DNA from: Longispora sp040681875
Lineage (GTDB): Bacteria; Actinomycetota; Actinomycetes; Mycobacteriales; Micromonosporaceae
Assembly: GCF_040681875.1 (NCBI RefSeq)
Contig: NZ_JBFAZP010000003.1
Location: 682,001-746,000, forward strand
Length of the DNA stretch: 64,000 nt
Direction: 5' to 3'
The notes under the pieces were generated by a model. That model was not told where the DNA came from. It made no database searches and was given only the letters and a program-made list of their open reading frames with translations. The translations under genes and the position numbers were made by a program. Shown piece after piece: positions 17,339-25,976 of the stretch; the first letter of the stretch is position 1; the number at the start of each line of letters is the position of its first letter.

Positions 17339-18073
17339 ATGACGAGTCACCTGTTCGCGGTCTGCTTCGACGCGCTGGAACCCGCGCGGGTCGCGCGGTT
17401 CTGGTCGGCGCTCCTGGGCTGGGAGCCGGCCGAGGACCCGGCCGACGGCGTCACGCTCCTGCCGAACGACGACACCGGGTTCCGGCTCCGGTTCGTCCCG
17501 ACCACAGAGCCCAAGGTCACCCAGAACCAGATGCACTTCGACCTGACGAGTACGTCCCTGGAGAACCAGCGCGAGACGGTCGCCCGGGCGCTCGACCTCG
17601 GCGGACAGCACGCGGACGTCGGCCAGACCGGGGACGAGGGGCACGTGGTGCTCGCCGACCCGGAGGGCAACGAGTTCTGCGTCATCGAACCGGGCAACAA
17701 CTTCCTCGCCGACTGCGGGTTCGTCGGCGCGCTGGCCTGCGACGGCTCCCAGGACGTCGGATACTTCTGGAGCGGGGCGCTCGGCTGGCCGCTCGTCTGG
17801 GACCAGGACCAGGAGACCGCGATCCGCTCCCCGCACGGCGGCCCGAAGGTCACCTGGGGCGGCCCGCCGCTGGAGCCCCGGACGGGCCGCGAGCGGGTGT
17901 ACTTCGACCTCGCTCCCCCGGTCGGCGGGGATCAGCGTGCCGAGGTGGACCGGTTGCTGTCGCTGGGCGCGAAGGACGGCGGCGCGGGGGCCGGTGTCGG
18001 CCGGGACGGGGCCGGCCGGGTGGCGATGGTCGATCCCGACGGGACCAGGTTCTCGCTGCTGCCGCCCCGGTAG
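17339..18073 (+). CDS. Two-domain VOC family protein
   Basis: A 244-residue protein with two glyoxalase-like halves (VCFDALEPARVARFWSALLGWEP and LACDGSQDVGYFWSGALGWPL), each closed by DPEGNEFCVIEP or DPDGTRFSLLPP. The start at 17339 gives the standard N-terminus; an ATG at 17294 is a longer alternative. Substrate unknown. It converges with kdpD. Confidence 0.8.
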   Translation: MTSHLFAVCFDALEPARVARFWSALLGWEPAEDPADGVTLLPNDDTGFRLRFVPTTEPKVTQNQMHFDLTSTSLENQRETVARALDLGGQHADVGQTGDEGHVVLADPEGNEFCVIEPGNNFLADCGFVGALACDGSQDVGYFWSGALGWPLVWDQDQETAIRSPHGGPKVTWGGPPLEPRTGRERVYFDLAPPVGGDQRAEVDRLLSLGAKDGGAGAGVGRDGAGRVAMVDPDGTRFSLLPPR

Positions 18074-18115
18074 GACCGGCCCGGCGGACAGGCGGGCCGA
18101 GTTGGACAGGCCGGG

Positions 18116-20758
18116 TCAGGCGGGCCCCTCGGCCGTGGCCGGGCCGTCCGGGACTCCGGGCACAGTGCCATCCGACCCCCCGGACCCGGTCGGATCGGCG
18201 GCTCCCCCGGCCGTGGCGGCGGGCAGGCTCAGGGTCATCGTCAGCCCGCCACCCGGCGTGGTCTCCGGATCCAGGGTCCCGCCCATCGCCTCGGCGAGCC
18301 CCCGCGACAGCGCCAGCCCGAGGCCGACCCCCGTGGCGTTGTCGCGGTCCCCGAACCGCTGGAAGGGCAGGAACACCCGGTCCCGGGCGGACTCGGGGAT
18401 ACCCGGCCCGTGGTCGATGACCCGGATCTGCACCCGGCCCGCGTGCGCGCTCGCCGTGACCATCGGCGGCCGGTCCGGCGGGCTGTACCGCAGGGCGTTG
18501 GCGAGCAGGTTCACCAGGATGCGTTCGACGAGCGCGGGGTCGGCGTACACGTCGGGCAGGTCGTGCGGGGTGCGGACCGCCACGGCCAGGGAGCGCACGC
18601 CGAGGTCGTCGACGGCCCGGGGCACCACCTCGCCGACCCCGAAGGCCTCCGGGCGCGTGCCCAGCGCGCCGGCCTGCAGGCGGCTCATGTCCAGCAGGTT
18701 CTCCACGAGCCGGCCGAGGCGTTCGAGGGACTCGTCGGCGGTGGCGAGCAGCTCCTCGCGGTCGGCCTCGCTGAACGCGACCTCGGTGCTGCGCAGGCTG
18801 CTGACCGCCGCCGTCGCCGACGCCAGGGGGCTGCGCAGGTCGTGGCTGACGGCGCGCAGCAGGGCGGTCCGGAGCCGGTCGACCTCGGCGAGCGGGGCGG
18901 CGGTGGCGGCCTGTTCGGCGAGCCGTTCCTGGCGCAGCGCGACGGCCGCCTGGGCCGCGAACGCCTCCACGATCCGCTGGTCGGACGCCGCGAGGGGATG
19001 GCCGGACAGAACCAGGGACAGGGTGTCGTCCACGACGACGTCGACATCGCCCTCGCTCGGCGCGCCGCACGGCTGGCCGCCGACGGTGGCGACGATCCGC
19101 CAGGCGTCGGGGTCGCGTTGCCGGTCCGGGCCCGGCGGGGTGTCCGGCCGGCGTTCCAGCAGGGTCACGCCGCGCAGGGTGAAGGCCTCCAGGAGCTGGT
19201 CGAGCAGGGCGGTGAGCGGCCGGTCGCCGCGCAGGACCCCGCCGGCGACGGTGGACAGGATCTGGGCCTCGGCGCGGGCCCGGGCGGCCTCGGTGGTGCG
19301 GCGGGCGGCGAGTTCCACGGCGACCGCGACGGCGACCGCGACGACCAGGAACACGACGAGGGCCAGGACGTTCTCCCGGTCGGAGATCGTCCACTCGTGG
19401 AACGGCGGGGTGAAGTACCAGTTCAGCAGGAGCGAGGCGACCACGGCGGCGGCGAGGGCCGGCCACAGGCCGCCGACGAGCGCGACCCCGACCACGGCGG
19501 CGAGGAACAGCAGGATGTCGCTGGGCAGGCTGAGCTGGTCGCGCAGGAGGCTCAGGCCGCCCGTCATCAGCGGCAGCCCGATCGCGGCGAGCAGGAAGCC
19601 GGCGGTCCGGCGGCGGGTCGGCACGCCCGCGCGGGGGGCGGACCGGAGCCGGCCGCGCCGGGACTGCTCGTGCGTGACGAGGTGCACGTCGATGCTGCCG
19701 GACTCGGCCGTGGTGGTGACGCCGACGCCCGGGGACAGGATCTGGGCGAACCGGCCGCGCCGGCTCGCGCCCAGGACCAGCTGGGTGGCGTTGACGCCCC
19801 GGGCGAAGTCGAGCAGGGCCCGGGGGATGTCGTCGCCGACGACCCCGTGGTACGTGCCGCCGATGTCCTCGAGCATGGTGCGCTGCCGGGCGAGGTGCGC
19901 CGGGTCCGCGCCGGTCAGGCCGTCGCCCCGGGTGACGTGCACGCCCAGCAGGTCCGAGCCCTTGGTCCGGTCGGCGATCCGCCCCGCCCGGCGGACCAGG
20001 GTCTCGCCCTCGGGGCCGCCGGTGAGCGCGACGACCACCCGTTCCCGCGCCTCCCAGGTGCGCTGGATGCCGTGTTCGGCCCGGTAGCGTTCCAGCTGGT
20101 CGTCGACCTTGTCGGCCAGCCACAGCAGGGCCAGTTCGCGCAGGGCCGTCAGGTTGCCGGGCCGGAAGTAGTTGCCGAGCGCGGCGTCGACCTTGTCGGC
20201 CTGGTAGATGTTGCCGTGCGCCATCCGGCGGCGCAGCGCCTCCGGGGTCATGTCGACCAGTTCGATCTGCTCGGCGGCGCGCACGACGGAGTCGGGGATC
20301 GTCTCGCGCTGCGTGATGCCGGTGATCTGTTCGACCACGTCGTTGAGGGACTCGATGTGCTGGATGTTGACGGTGGTGATCACGGAGATGCCGGCGTCGA
20401 GCAGGGCCGCGATGTCCGCCCAGCGTTTGGCGTGCGCCGAGCCGGGCACGTTGGTGTGGGCCATCTCGTCGACGAGGGCCACCTGCGGGGCCCGGGCCAG
20501 GACCGCGTCGAGGTCCAGCTCGGTGAACGCGGCGCCCCGGTAGGTCATGTCCCTGCGGGGTACGGCCTCCAGGCCCTCCGCCATGGCCGCGGTGAGCGCC
20601 CGGCCGTGGGTCTCGACGTAGCCGACCACCACGTCCGTCCCGCGTTCGTGCCGGCGGTGGCCCTCTTCGAGCATCTTGTAGGTCTTGCCCACGCCGGGGG
20701 CGGCCCCGAGGTAGACGCGTAGCTGTCCGCGGGTCACGGTGCCGCCCCCTTCCGTCAC
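18116..20758 (-). CDS. kdpD: Osmosensitive K+ channel sensor histidine kinase KdpD
   Basis: An 880-residue sensor kinase. It has the N-terminal KdpD domain with Walker A (GAAPGVGKT), a UspA-like domain (about residues 240-365), four membrane helices (about 385-485), a GAF-like region and a kinase core with the phosphorylated His in VSHDLRSPL, an N box (NLLANALRYSP) and G boxes (DHGPGIP, GVGLGLAL). It senses low K+ or turgor and phosphorylates KdpE. The GTG at 20758 overlaps the kdpC stop; another GTG at 20737 is possible. No kdpE gene follows, which is unusual. Confidence 0.95.
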   Translation of the reverse strand: MTEGGGTVTRGQLRVYLGAAPGVGKTYKMLEEGHRRHERGTDVVVGYVETHGRALTAAMAEGLEAVPRRDMTYRGAAFTELDLDAVLARAPQVALVDEMAHTNVPGSAHAKRWADIAALLDAGISVITTVNIQHIESLNDVVEQITGITQRETIPDSVVRAAEQIELVDMTPEALRRRMAHGNIYQADKVDAALGNYFRPGNLTALRELALLWLADKVDDQLERYRAEHGIQRTWEARERVVVALTGGPEGETLVRRAGRIADRTKGSDLLGVHVTRGDGLTGADPAHLARQRTMLEDIGGTYHGVVGDDIPRALLDFARGVNATQLVLGASRRGRFAQILSPGVGVTTTAESGSIDVHLVTHEQSRRGRLRSAPRAGVPTRRRTAGFLLAAIGLPLMTGGLSLLRDQLSLPSDILLFLAAVVGVALVGGLWPALAAAVVASLLLNWYFTPPFHEWTISDRENVLALVVFLVVAVAVAVAVELAARRTTEAARARAEAQILSTVAGGVLRGDRPLTALLDQLLEAFTLRGVTLLERRPDTPPGPDRQRDPDAWRIVATVGGQPCGAPSEGDVDVVVDDTLSLVLSGHPLAASDQRIVEAFAAQAAVALRQERLAEQAATAAPLAEVDRLRTALLRAVSHDLRSPLASATAAVSSLRSTEVAFSEADREELLATADESLERLGRLVENLLDMSRLQAGALGTRPEAFGVGEVVPRAVDDLGVRSLAVAVRTPHDLPDVYADPALVERILVNLLANALRYSPPDRPPMVTASAHAGRVQIRVIDHGPGIPESARDRVFLPFQRFGDRDNATGVGLGLALSRGLAEAMGGTLDPETTPGGGLTMTLSLPAATAGGAADPTGSGGSDGTVPGVPDGPATAEGPA

Positions 20759-21675
20759 GGGTAACGCTGGTCGAGTGCCAGGTTCAACTCCAGCACATTG
20801 ACGGCCGGCTCGCCGATGAAGCCCAGTGCCCGGCCCGTCGTGTGCTCGTCGACCAGTTTGGCGAGGGTCGCCGGGTCGGTGTCGCGCGCCTTGGCGACCC
20901 TCGCCAGCTGGAGTTTCGCGTACTCCGGCGTGATGTCCGGGTCGAGGCCGCTGCCGCTGGCGGTGACCGCGTCGGCGGGCACGGCGGGCTTGTCCGGGGC
21001 CGCACCCCGGACCGGCGTGACGACGCCCTTGGAGTAGTCCTCCCCGAACACGGCCAGTTCGACCCGGACGCCCTGGTAGGTGTCGAGGAAGGGCCTGACG
21101 CCCTCGTCCTTCCTCGGCGCCTTCGCCGCGGCGTCGTAGCGGGTCGCGGTCTCGTTGAGGCTGACGACCCGGGTGATCGGGCCGTTGAGCCCCTCCGCCC
21201 GGAAGACCGCGAGCACGGCGCCCAGGCCGCCCGAGGTGCAGAACGGCCGGGAGCCGTCCACGCCCTCCCGTTCGCCGACCTCCTTGCTGCGGGTGCAGAC
21301 CTGGGTGAGCAGGCTCCGCTTGCCGCCGTCGCCGTCGGTGGAGTCCGGGTCGAGCGCCGGGTCGCCGAGGGTGTCCACGACGCTCTCGGGGCCCAGGTTG
21401 CTGGCGCTGGTGGCCGTCGGGTCGTAGCCGGCACCGGCGGCGGAGGGCCGGGACCGGAAGTAGCCGGGGTGGCCGTCGAAGGCCTGGCCGAGCAGGGTAC
21501 TGCCGACCGGCCTCCCGTCGCGTTCGACGATCGAGCCGTGGGCGTTGGCCTTCAGTCCGGGGAGCTGCGCGACGGCGGTGATCAGCAGCGGGTAGGCGAT
21601 GCCGAGCACCACGGTGAACACCGCGAGGGCGCGCAGGGCCGCCAGGTGGGCGGAGATCCAGGTGGGCAGTCTCAT
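20755..21675 (-). CDS. kdpC: Potassium-transporting ATPase subunit C, enlarged
   Basis: A 306-residue KdpC. The single N-terminal membrane helix, the SRPSAAGAGYDPTATSASNLGP block and the C-terminal VTASGSGLDPDITPEYAKLQLARVAKAR and GEPAVNVLELNLALD blocks are all typical. KdpC is usually about 190-200 residues; here some 100 extra residues (about 97-229) lie between the two conserved blocks, containing two Cys (127, 146). The frame is intact, so this is an insertion rather than damage. KdpC helps assembly and K+ affinity of the KdpFABC pump. Confidence 0.93.
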   Translation of the reverse strand: MRLPTWISAHLAALRALAVFTVVLGIAYPLLITAVAQLPGLKANAHGSIVERDGRPVGSTLLGQAFDGHPGYFRSRPSAAGAGYDPTATSASNLGPESVVDTLGDPALDPDSTDGDGGKRSLLTQVCTRSKEVGEREGVDGSRPFCTSGGLGAVLAVFRAEGLNGPITRVVSLNETATRYDAAAKAPRKDEGVRPFLDTYQGVRVELAVFGEDYSKGVVTPVRGAAPDKPAVPADAVTASGSGLDPDITPEYAKLQLARVAKARDTDPATLAKLVDEHTTGRALGFIGEPAVNVLELNLALDQRYP

Positions 21676-21677
21676 GG

Positions 21678-23837
21678 TCACATTCCCGGGATGAACTGGA
21701 CGAGCAGGTCGATGAGCTTGATGCCGACGAACGGGGCGATGATGCCGCCGAGGCCGTAGACCAGCAGGTTGCGGCTGAGCAGCTTCGAGGCCCCGCCGGG
21801 GACGTACTTCACGCCGCGCAGCGCCAGCGGGATCAGCGCGACGATGACGAGGGCGTTGAAGACGACCGCCGACAGGATCGCCGACAGCGGGCTGTGCAGG
21901 CGCATGATGTTGAGGGCGTCGAGGCCCGGGTACACGGCGGCGAACATGGCCGGGATGATCGCGAAGTACTTGGCGATGTCGTTGGCGATCGAGAACGTGG
22001 TCAGCGCGCCCCGGGTGATGAGCAACTGCTTGCCGATCTCGACGATCTCGATGAGCTTCGTCGGGTCGGAGTCGAGGTCGACCATGTTGCCGGCCTCCTT
22101 CGCGGCCGACGTACCCGTGTTCATCGCGACGCCGACGTCCGCCTGGGCCAGCGCGGGAGCGTCGTTGGTGCCGTCCCCCGTCATGGCGACGAGCCGACCG
22201 CCCTCCTGTTCCTTCCTGATGTAGGCGAGCTTGTCCTCCGGGGTGGCCTCCGCGAGGAAGTCGTCCACGCCGGCCTCGTCGGCGATCGCCTTCGCGGTCA
22301 GCGGGTTGTCGCCGGTGATCATCACTGTCCGGATGCCCATCCGGCGCATCTCGTCGAACCGCTCGCGCATCCCGGCCTTGACCACGTCCTTGAGGTGGAT
22401 CACCCCGAGGGTGCGGGCGTGCTGGCCCGGCCGGCACTCGGCGACCACCAGGGGGGTACCGCCGGAGCCGCTGATCGCGTCCACGGCCGCGCCGACCTCG
22501 TCGGTGGGGTGCCCACCGTTGTCGCGGACCCACTTCATCACGGCCGAGGCCGCGCCCTTGCGGATCCGCCGGGTCCCGGCGTCCTCGGCCAGGTCGACCC
22601 CCGACATCCGGGTCTGCGCCGTGAACTCCACGAACGTCGCGTGGGTCATGGTCCCCTCCTCCCGCGCCCGCAGCCCGTACCGGGTCTTGGCGAGCACCAC
22701 CACGGAACGGCCCTCGGGCGTCTCGTCGGCCAGGCTCGACAGCTGGGCTGCGTCCGCGAGTTCCTCGGAGGAAACCCCCGCGACGGGTACGAAGTCGCTC
22801 GCCTGCCGGTTGCCGAGCGTGATCGTGCCCGTCTTGTCGAGCAGCAGGGTGTTCACGTCGCCGGCCGCCTCGACCGCCCGGCCGCTCATGGCGAGGACGT
22901 TGCGCTGGACGAGGCGGTCCATGCCGGCGATGCCGATCGCGGACAGCAGCGCGCCGATCGTGGTCGGGATCAGGCAGACCAGCAGCGAGACCAGCACGAT
23001 GCCGGTGACGCCGTCGCCGTCGATGACGGCGGAGTCCAGGGCCGGGGAGGCGGCCTTGGCGAAGATCGCAAGGGGCTGCATGGTCGCCACGGCCATCAGG
23101 AAGATGATCGTCAGCGAGGCGAGCAGGATGTTCAGCGCGATCTCGTTGGGGGTCTTCTGCCGGCTCGCGCCCTCGACCAGGCTGATCATCCGGTCGATGA
23201 AGCTCTCCCCCGGCTTCTGGGTGATCCGCACGACGATCCGGTCCGAGAGCACCCTGGTGCCGCCGGTGACCGCGCTGCGGTCGCCGCCGGACTCCCGGAT
23301 GACCGGGGCCGACTCGCCGGTGATGGCCGACTCGTCGACGCTGGCGATGCCCTCGACGACGTCGCCGTCGCCCGGGATGGTCTGGCCGGCCTCCACGACG
23401 ACGTGGTCGCCGAGCTGGAGCAGATTCGCCGCGACGGACTCCTCGGTGGCGGCGGTCGCACCGGGCCTCCAGTCCACCAGTCTGCGGGCCACCATGTCGG
23501 TCTTCGCCCGGCGCAGGGTGTCGGCCTGGGCCTTGCCCCGGCCCTCGGCCACCGCCTCGGCCAGGTTGGCGAAGACCACGGTCAGCCAGAGCCAGATCGT
23601 GATCAGCCAGGCGAACACGCTCGGCTCCGTGATGGCCAGCACCGTGGTGAACACGGAACCGATCTCCACGATGAGCATGACCGGGTTGCGCCACAGGGTG
23701 CGCGGGTCGAGCTTGCGCAGCGCGTCCGGCAGGGACCTGTAGAGCTGCTTCGGGTCGAGCAGGCCGCCCGAGACCCGCCCCTGGTGCGGGGCCGCGTCGG
23801 CAGTGGTGACAGCCATGGGTGTCTGAGTCCTTGTCAT
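21678..23837 (-). CDS. kdpB: Potassium-transporting ATPase ATP-binding subunit B
   Basis: A 719-residue P-type ATPase subunit. The phosphorylation site is LLLDKTGTITLGN, the TGES actuator motif is ITGESAPV, and the hinge motif is MTGDGTNDAPALAQADVG. Seven or so membrane helices flank these. It drives ATP-dependent K+ uptake with KdpA. The ATG at 23837 lies 2 bases after the kdpA stop; a second ATG at 23816 is possible. Confidence 0.97.
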   Translation of the reverse strand: MTRTQTPMAVTTADAAPHQGRVSGGLLDPKQLYRSLPDALRKLDPRTLWRNPVMLIVEIGSVFTTVLAITEPSVFAWLITIWLWLTVVFANLAEAVAEGRGKAQADTLRRAKTDMVARRLVDWRPGATAATEESVAANLLQLGDHVVVEAGQTIPGDGDVVEGIASVDESAITGESAPVIRESGGDRSAVTGGTRVLSDRIVVRITQKPGESFIDRMISLVEGASRQKTPNEIALNILLASLTIIFLMAVATMQPLAIFAKAASPALDSAVIDGDGVTGIVLVSLLVCLIPTTIGALLSAIGIAGMDRLVQRNVLAMSGRAVEAAGDVNTLLLDKTGTITLGNRQASDFVPVAGVSSEELADAAQLSSLADETPEGRSVVVLAKTRYGLRAREEGTMTHATFVEFTAQTRMSGVDLAEDAGTRRIRKGAASAVMKWVRDNGGHPTDEVGAAVDAISGSGGTPLVVAECRPGQHARTLGVIHLKDVVKAGMRERFDEMRRMGIRTVMITGDNPLTAKAIADEAGVDDFLAEATPEDKLAYIRKEQEGGRLVAMTGDGTNDAPALAQADVGVAMNTGTSAAKEAGNMVDLDSDPTKLIEIVEIGKQLLITRGALTTFSIANDIAKYFAIIPAMFAAVYPGLDALNIMRLHSPLSAILSAVVFNALVIVALIPLALRGVKYVPGGASKLLSRNLLVYGLGGIIAPFVGIKLIDLLVQFIPGM

Positions 23838-23839
23838 GT

Positions 23840-25501
23840 CTAGAACAGCCCCTCGGCGATGGGACCCAGCGCCAGGGCGGGGAGGAAGGTCAGGGCGACC
23901 AGCACCACGGTCACGCCCACGACCATGCCGACGAACAGCGGCCGGTGGGTGGGCAGCGTGCCGGCGGAGGCCGGGGTGGGCTTCTGTCTCGCGAGCGAAC
24001 CGGCCAGGCCGAGGACGAAGATGATCGGCAGCAGGCGGCCGAGGACCATGGCCAGGCCCAGCGCGGTGTTGAACCAGGTCGTGTTCACCGAGATGCCCGC
24101 GAACGCCGAACCGTTGTTGTTGGCGGCGGAACTGAACGCGTAGAGCACCTCGGAGTAGCCGTGCGGCCCGGAGTTGAGCATGCTCGCCCGCTGCTCCGGG
24201 GAGGACATGGCCAGCGCGGTGCCGACCAGCACGATGCAGGGCGTGACCAGGAAGTACAACGAGGCGAACTTGATCTCCCGGGCGCCGATCTTCTTGCCCA
24301 GGTACTCCGGTGTCCGCCCGACCATCAGGCCCGCGATGAACACCGTGAGGACCGCGAGCACGAGCATGCCGTAGAGCCCGGAGCCCGTGCCGCCGGGCGC
24401 GACCTCGCCGAGCTGCATGTTCAGCATCAGGATGCCGCCGCCGAGCGCGGAGTACGAGTCGTGGAAGGAGTCCACCGCGCCCGTGGAGGTCAGGGTCGTC
24501 GCCGCCGCGAAGGTCGCCGAGTTGGCCACCCCGAACCGGGTCTCGCGGCCCTCCATCGAGGAGCCGACCGCCTGCGGGACGGTGCCCGGGGCGTGCGTCT
24601 CCAGGGCCATGACGCCGACGGTGCTGGCGACCGCGATGATCCCCATGACCGCCGCGATCGCGAGGCCCTGGCGCCGGTCGCCGACCATCCGGCCGAAGAC
24701 CCGGGGCAGGCTGAACGGGATGAACAGGATCAGGAAGATCTGCAGCCAGTTCGTCCACGCCGTCGGGTTCTCGAACGGGTGCGCCGAGTTGGCGTTGTAG
24801 AAGCCGCCGCCGTTGGTGCCGAGTACCTTGATGACCTCCTGGCTGGCGACCGGGCCGCCCGTGACGTGCTGGGTCGCACCGGCGAGCGTCGTGACGTCGG
24901 TACCCGTCGAGAAGTTCTGGATCGTGCCTGCGGCCACGAACACGATCGCGCCGATCACCGCCACGGGCAGCAGGACCCGCAGGCAGACCCGGGTCAGGTC
25001 CACCCAGAAGTTGCCCAGGGTGTCCGACCGGCTCCGGGCGAAGCCGCGCACCAGGGCCACGGCCACCGCGACGCCGACGGCGGCGGAGACGAAGTTCTGC
25101 ACCGCCAGGCCCGACATCTGCACCAGGTGACCCATGGTCGACTCACCGGAGTAGGACTGCCAGTTGGTGTTGGACATGAAGCTGATAGCGGTGTTCCACG
25201 CCTGGTCGCTCTTGACCGGCGGGAAGCCCAGACTCAGCCACAGCTTGTCCTGGATCCGTTGGAAGGCGTAGAGGAACAGCACCGACAGCAGCGAGAAGGC
25301 CAGCACGCTGCGGGCGTAGGTGCCCCAGGTCTGTTCCTTCGCGGGGTCGGCGCCGATGGCCCTGTAGACGCCGCGCTCGACCGCGTTGTGCTTCGTGCCG
25401 GTCAGGGCGCGGAACATGTAGTCGCCGAAGTACCGGTAGGAGATCACCAGTGCGGCGATCAGCGAGGCGACGAACAGCACGCCGGCTGTGGTCGTGTCCA
25501 T
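23840..25501 (-). CDS. kdpA: Potassium-transporting ATPase subunit A
   Basis: A 553-residue KdpA, the K+ channel-like subunit. Four selectivity-filter-like segments are visible (SNTNWQSYSGE, LGTNGGGFYNANSAHPFENP, GVANSATFAAATTLTSTGA, SSAANNNGSAFAG). The ATG overlaps the kdpF stop (ATGA). About ten membrane helices, family-typical length. Confidence 0.97.
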   Translation of the reverse strand: MDTTTAGVLFVASLIAALVISYRYFGDYMFRALTGTKHNAVERGVYRAIGADPAKEQTWGTYARSVLAFSLLSVLFLYAFQRIQDKLWLSLGFPPVKSDQAWNTAISFMSNTNWQSYSGESTMGHLVQMSGLAVQNFVSAAVGVAVAVALVRGFARSRSDTLGNFWVDLTRVCLRVLLPVAVIGAIVFVAAGTIQNFSTGTDVTTLAGATQHVTGGPVASQEVIKVLGTNGGGFYNANSAHPFENPTAWTNWLQIFLILFIPFSLPRVFGRMVGDRRQGLAIAAVMGIIAVASTVGVMALETHAPGTVPQAVGSSMEGRETRFGVANSATFAAATTLTSTGAVDSFHDSYSALGGGILMLNMQLGEVAPGGTGSGLYGMLVLAVLTVFIAGLMVGRTPEYLGKKIGAREIKFASLYFLVTPCIVLVGTALAMSSPEQRASMLNSGPHGYSEVLYAFSSAANNNGSAFAGISVNTTWFNTALGLAMVLGRLLPIIFVLGLAGSLARQKPTPASAGTLPTHRPLFVGMVVGVTVVLVALTFLPALALGPIAEGLF

Positions 25502-25590
25502 CAGAAACGCTCCGGGAACAGGAGGGCCGCCACCAGGAACAGGGCCAGCCCGACAGCGAGGACCAGGCCGACGAGGTTGACAGCGTTCAC
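25501..25590 (-). CDS. kdpF: KdpF microprotein
   Basis: A 29-residue single-helix protein starting with GTG, with NLVGLVLAVGLALFLVAALL as the helix and FPERF at the C-terminus, a KdpF-type ending. In other bacteria KdpF sits at the KdpA/KdpB interface and stabilises the pump. Its start overlaps the upstream microORF stop (GTGA) and its own stop overlaps kdpA (ATGA), so four genes are translationally linked. Confidence 0.9.
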   Translation of the reverse strand: MNAVNLVGLVLAVGLALFLVAALLFPERF

Positions 25591-25670
25591 AGCTTCTCGA
25601 CCCCCCTGACCACCAGCGCCAGGATCGCGAACACAGCCACGGTCAGCACCACGTACGCCAGATCAGGCAC
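25587..25670 (-). CDS. 27-residue membrane microprotein upstream of kdpF
   Basis: GTG start with GAGGAG about 7 bases upstream. It encodes a 27-residue peptide with one helix (YVVLTVAVFAILALVV) and a charged end (RGVEKL). It overlaps kdpF by GTGA. I infer that it is a real translated first gene of the kdp operon, either a second pump-associated microprotein or a leader. Similar tiny ORFs occur before kdpF in other actinomycetes as I remember, unannotated. Confidence 0.7.
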   Translation of the reverse strand: MPDLAYVVLTVAVFAILALVVRGVEKL

Positions 25671-25976
25671 CGTGCTTCTCCTCTTCGTAGTTTGTCGTTC
25701 TCGGCAGCTCGGAAGCGCCGCCCGACCACGGTCGTCCTTCGACCGCGCCACGAAGTAGAACCCCTGGTGGGACCCCGAAACAGGGGTCCATACGCGATCC
25801 CTACGGCCCGGCCCGCAATCTTGACGTTTTCGCTACGGGGCCCTCGCCGGAATGCCTTCCAGGAGGAAGGAAATACTGATAGTGCGACAATTGGCCCGCA
25901 CACGGATATGCCGGGCGTCCGGCGGGCATCGCCGAAGCCCCGGTCCGCGCCGGTCTCCCCGCCTACCGACCCGTGG
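25671..25976 (-). promoter_or_regulatory. kdp operon upstream region with hairpin
   Basis: About 305 bases with no convincing gene between the kdp microORF and the convergently placed end of the oxidoreductase. A 7-bp stem (GGACCCC at 25770-25776, GGGGTCC at 25783-25789, loop GAAACA) lies about 100 bases before the first start. It could be part of a 5' leader. I could not identify a KdpE box or a c-di-AMP riboswitch by eye. Confidence 0.4.

Noticed and set aside
25671..25976. c-di-AMP riboswitch or KdpE box before kdp
   Set aside because: Searched for by eye; only a simple hairpin is seen and no conserved motif could be confirmed.
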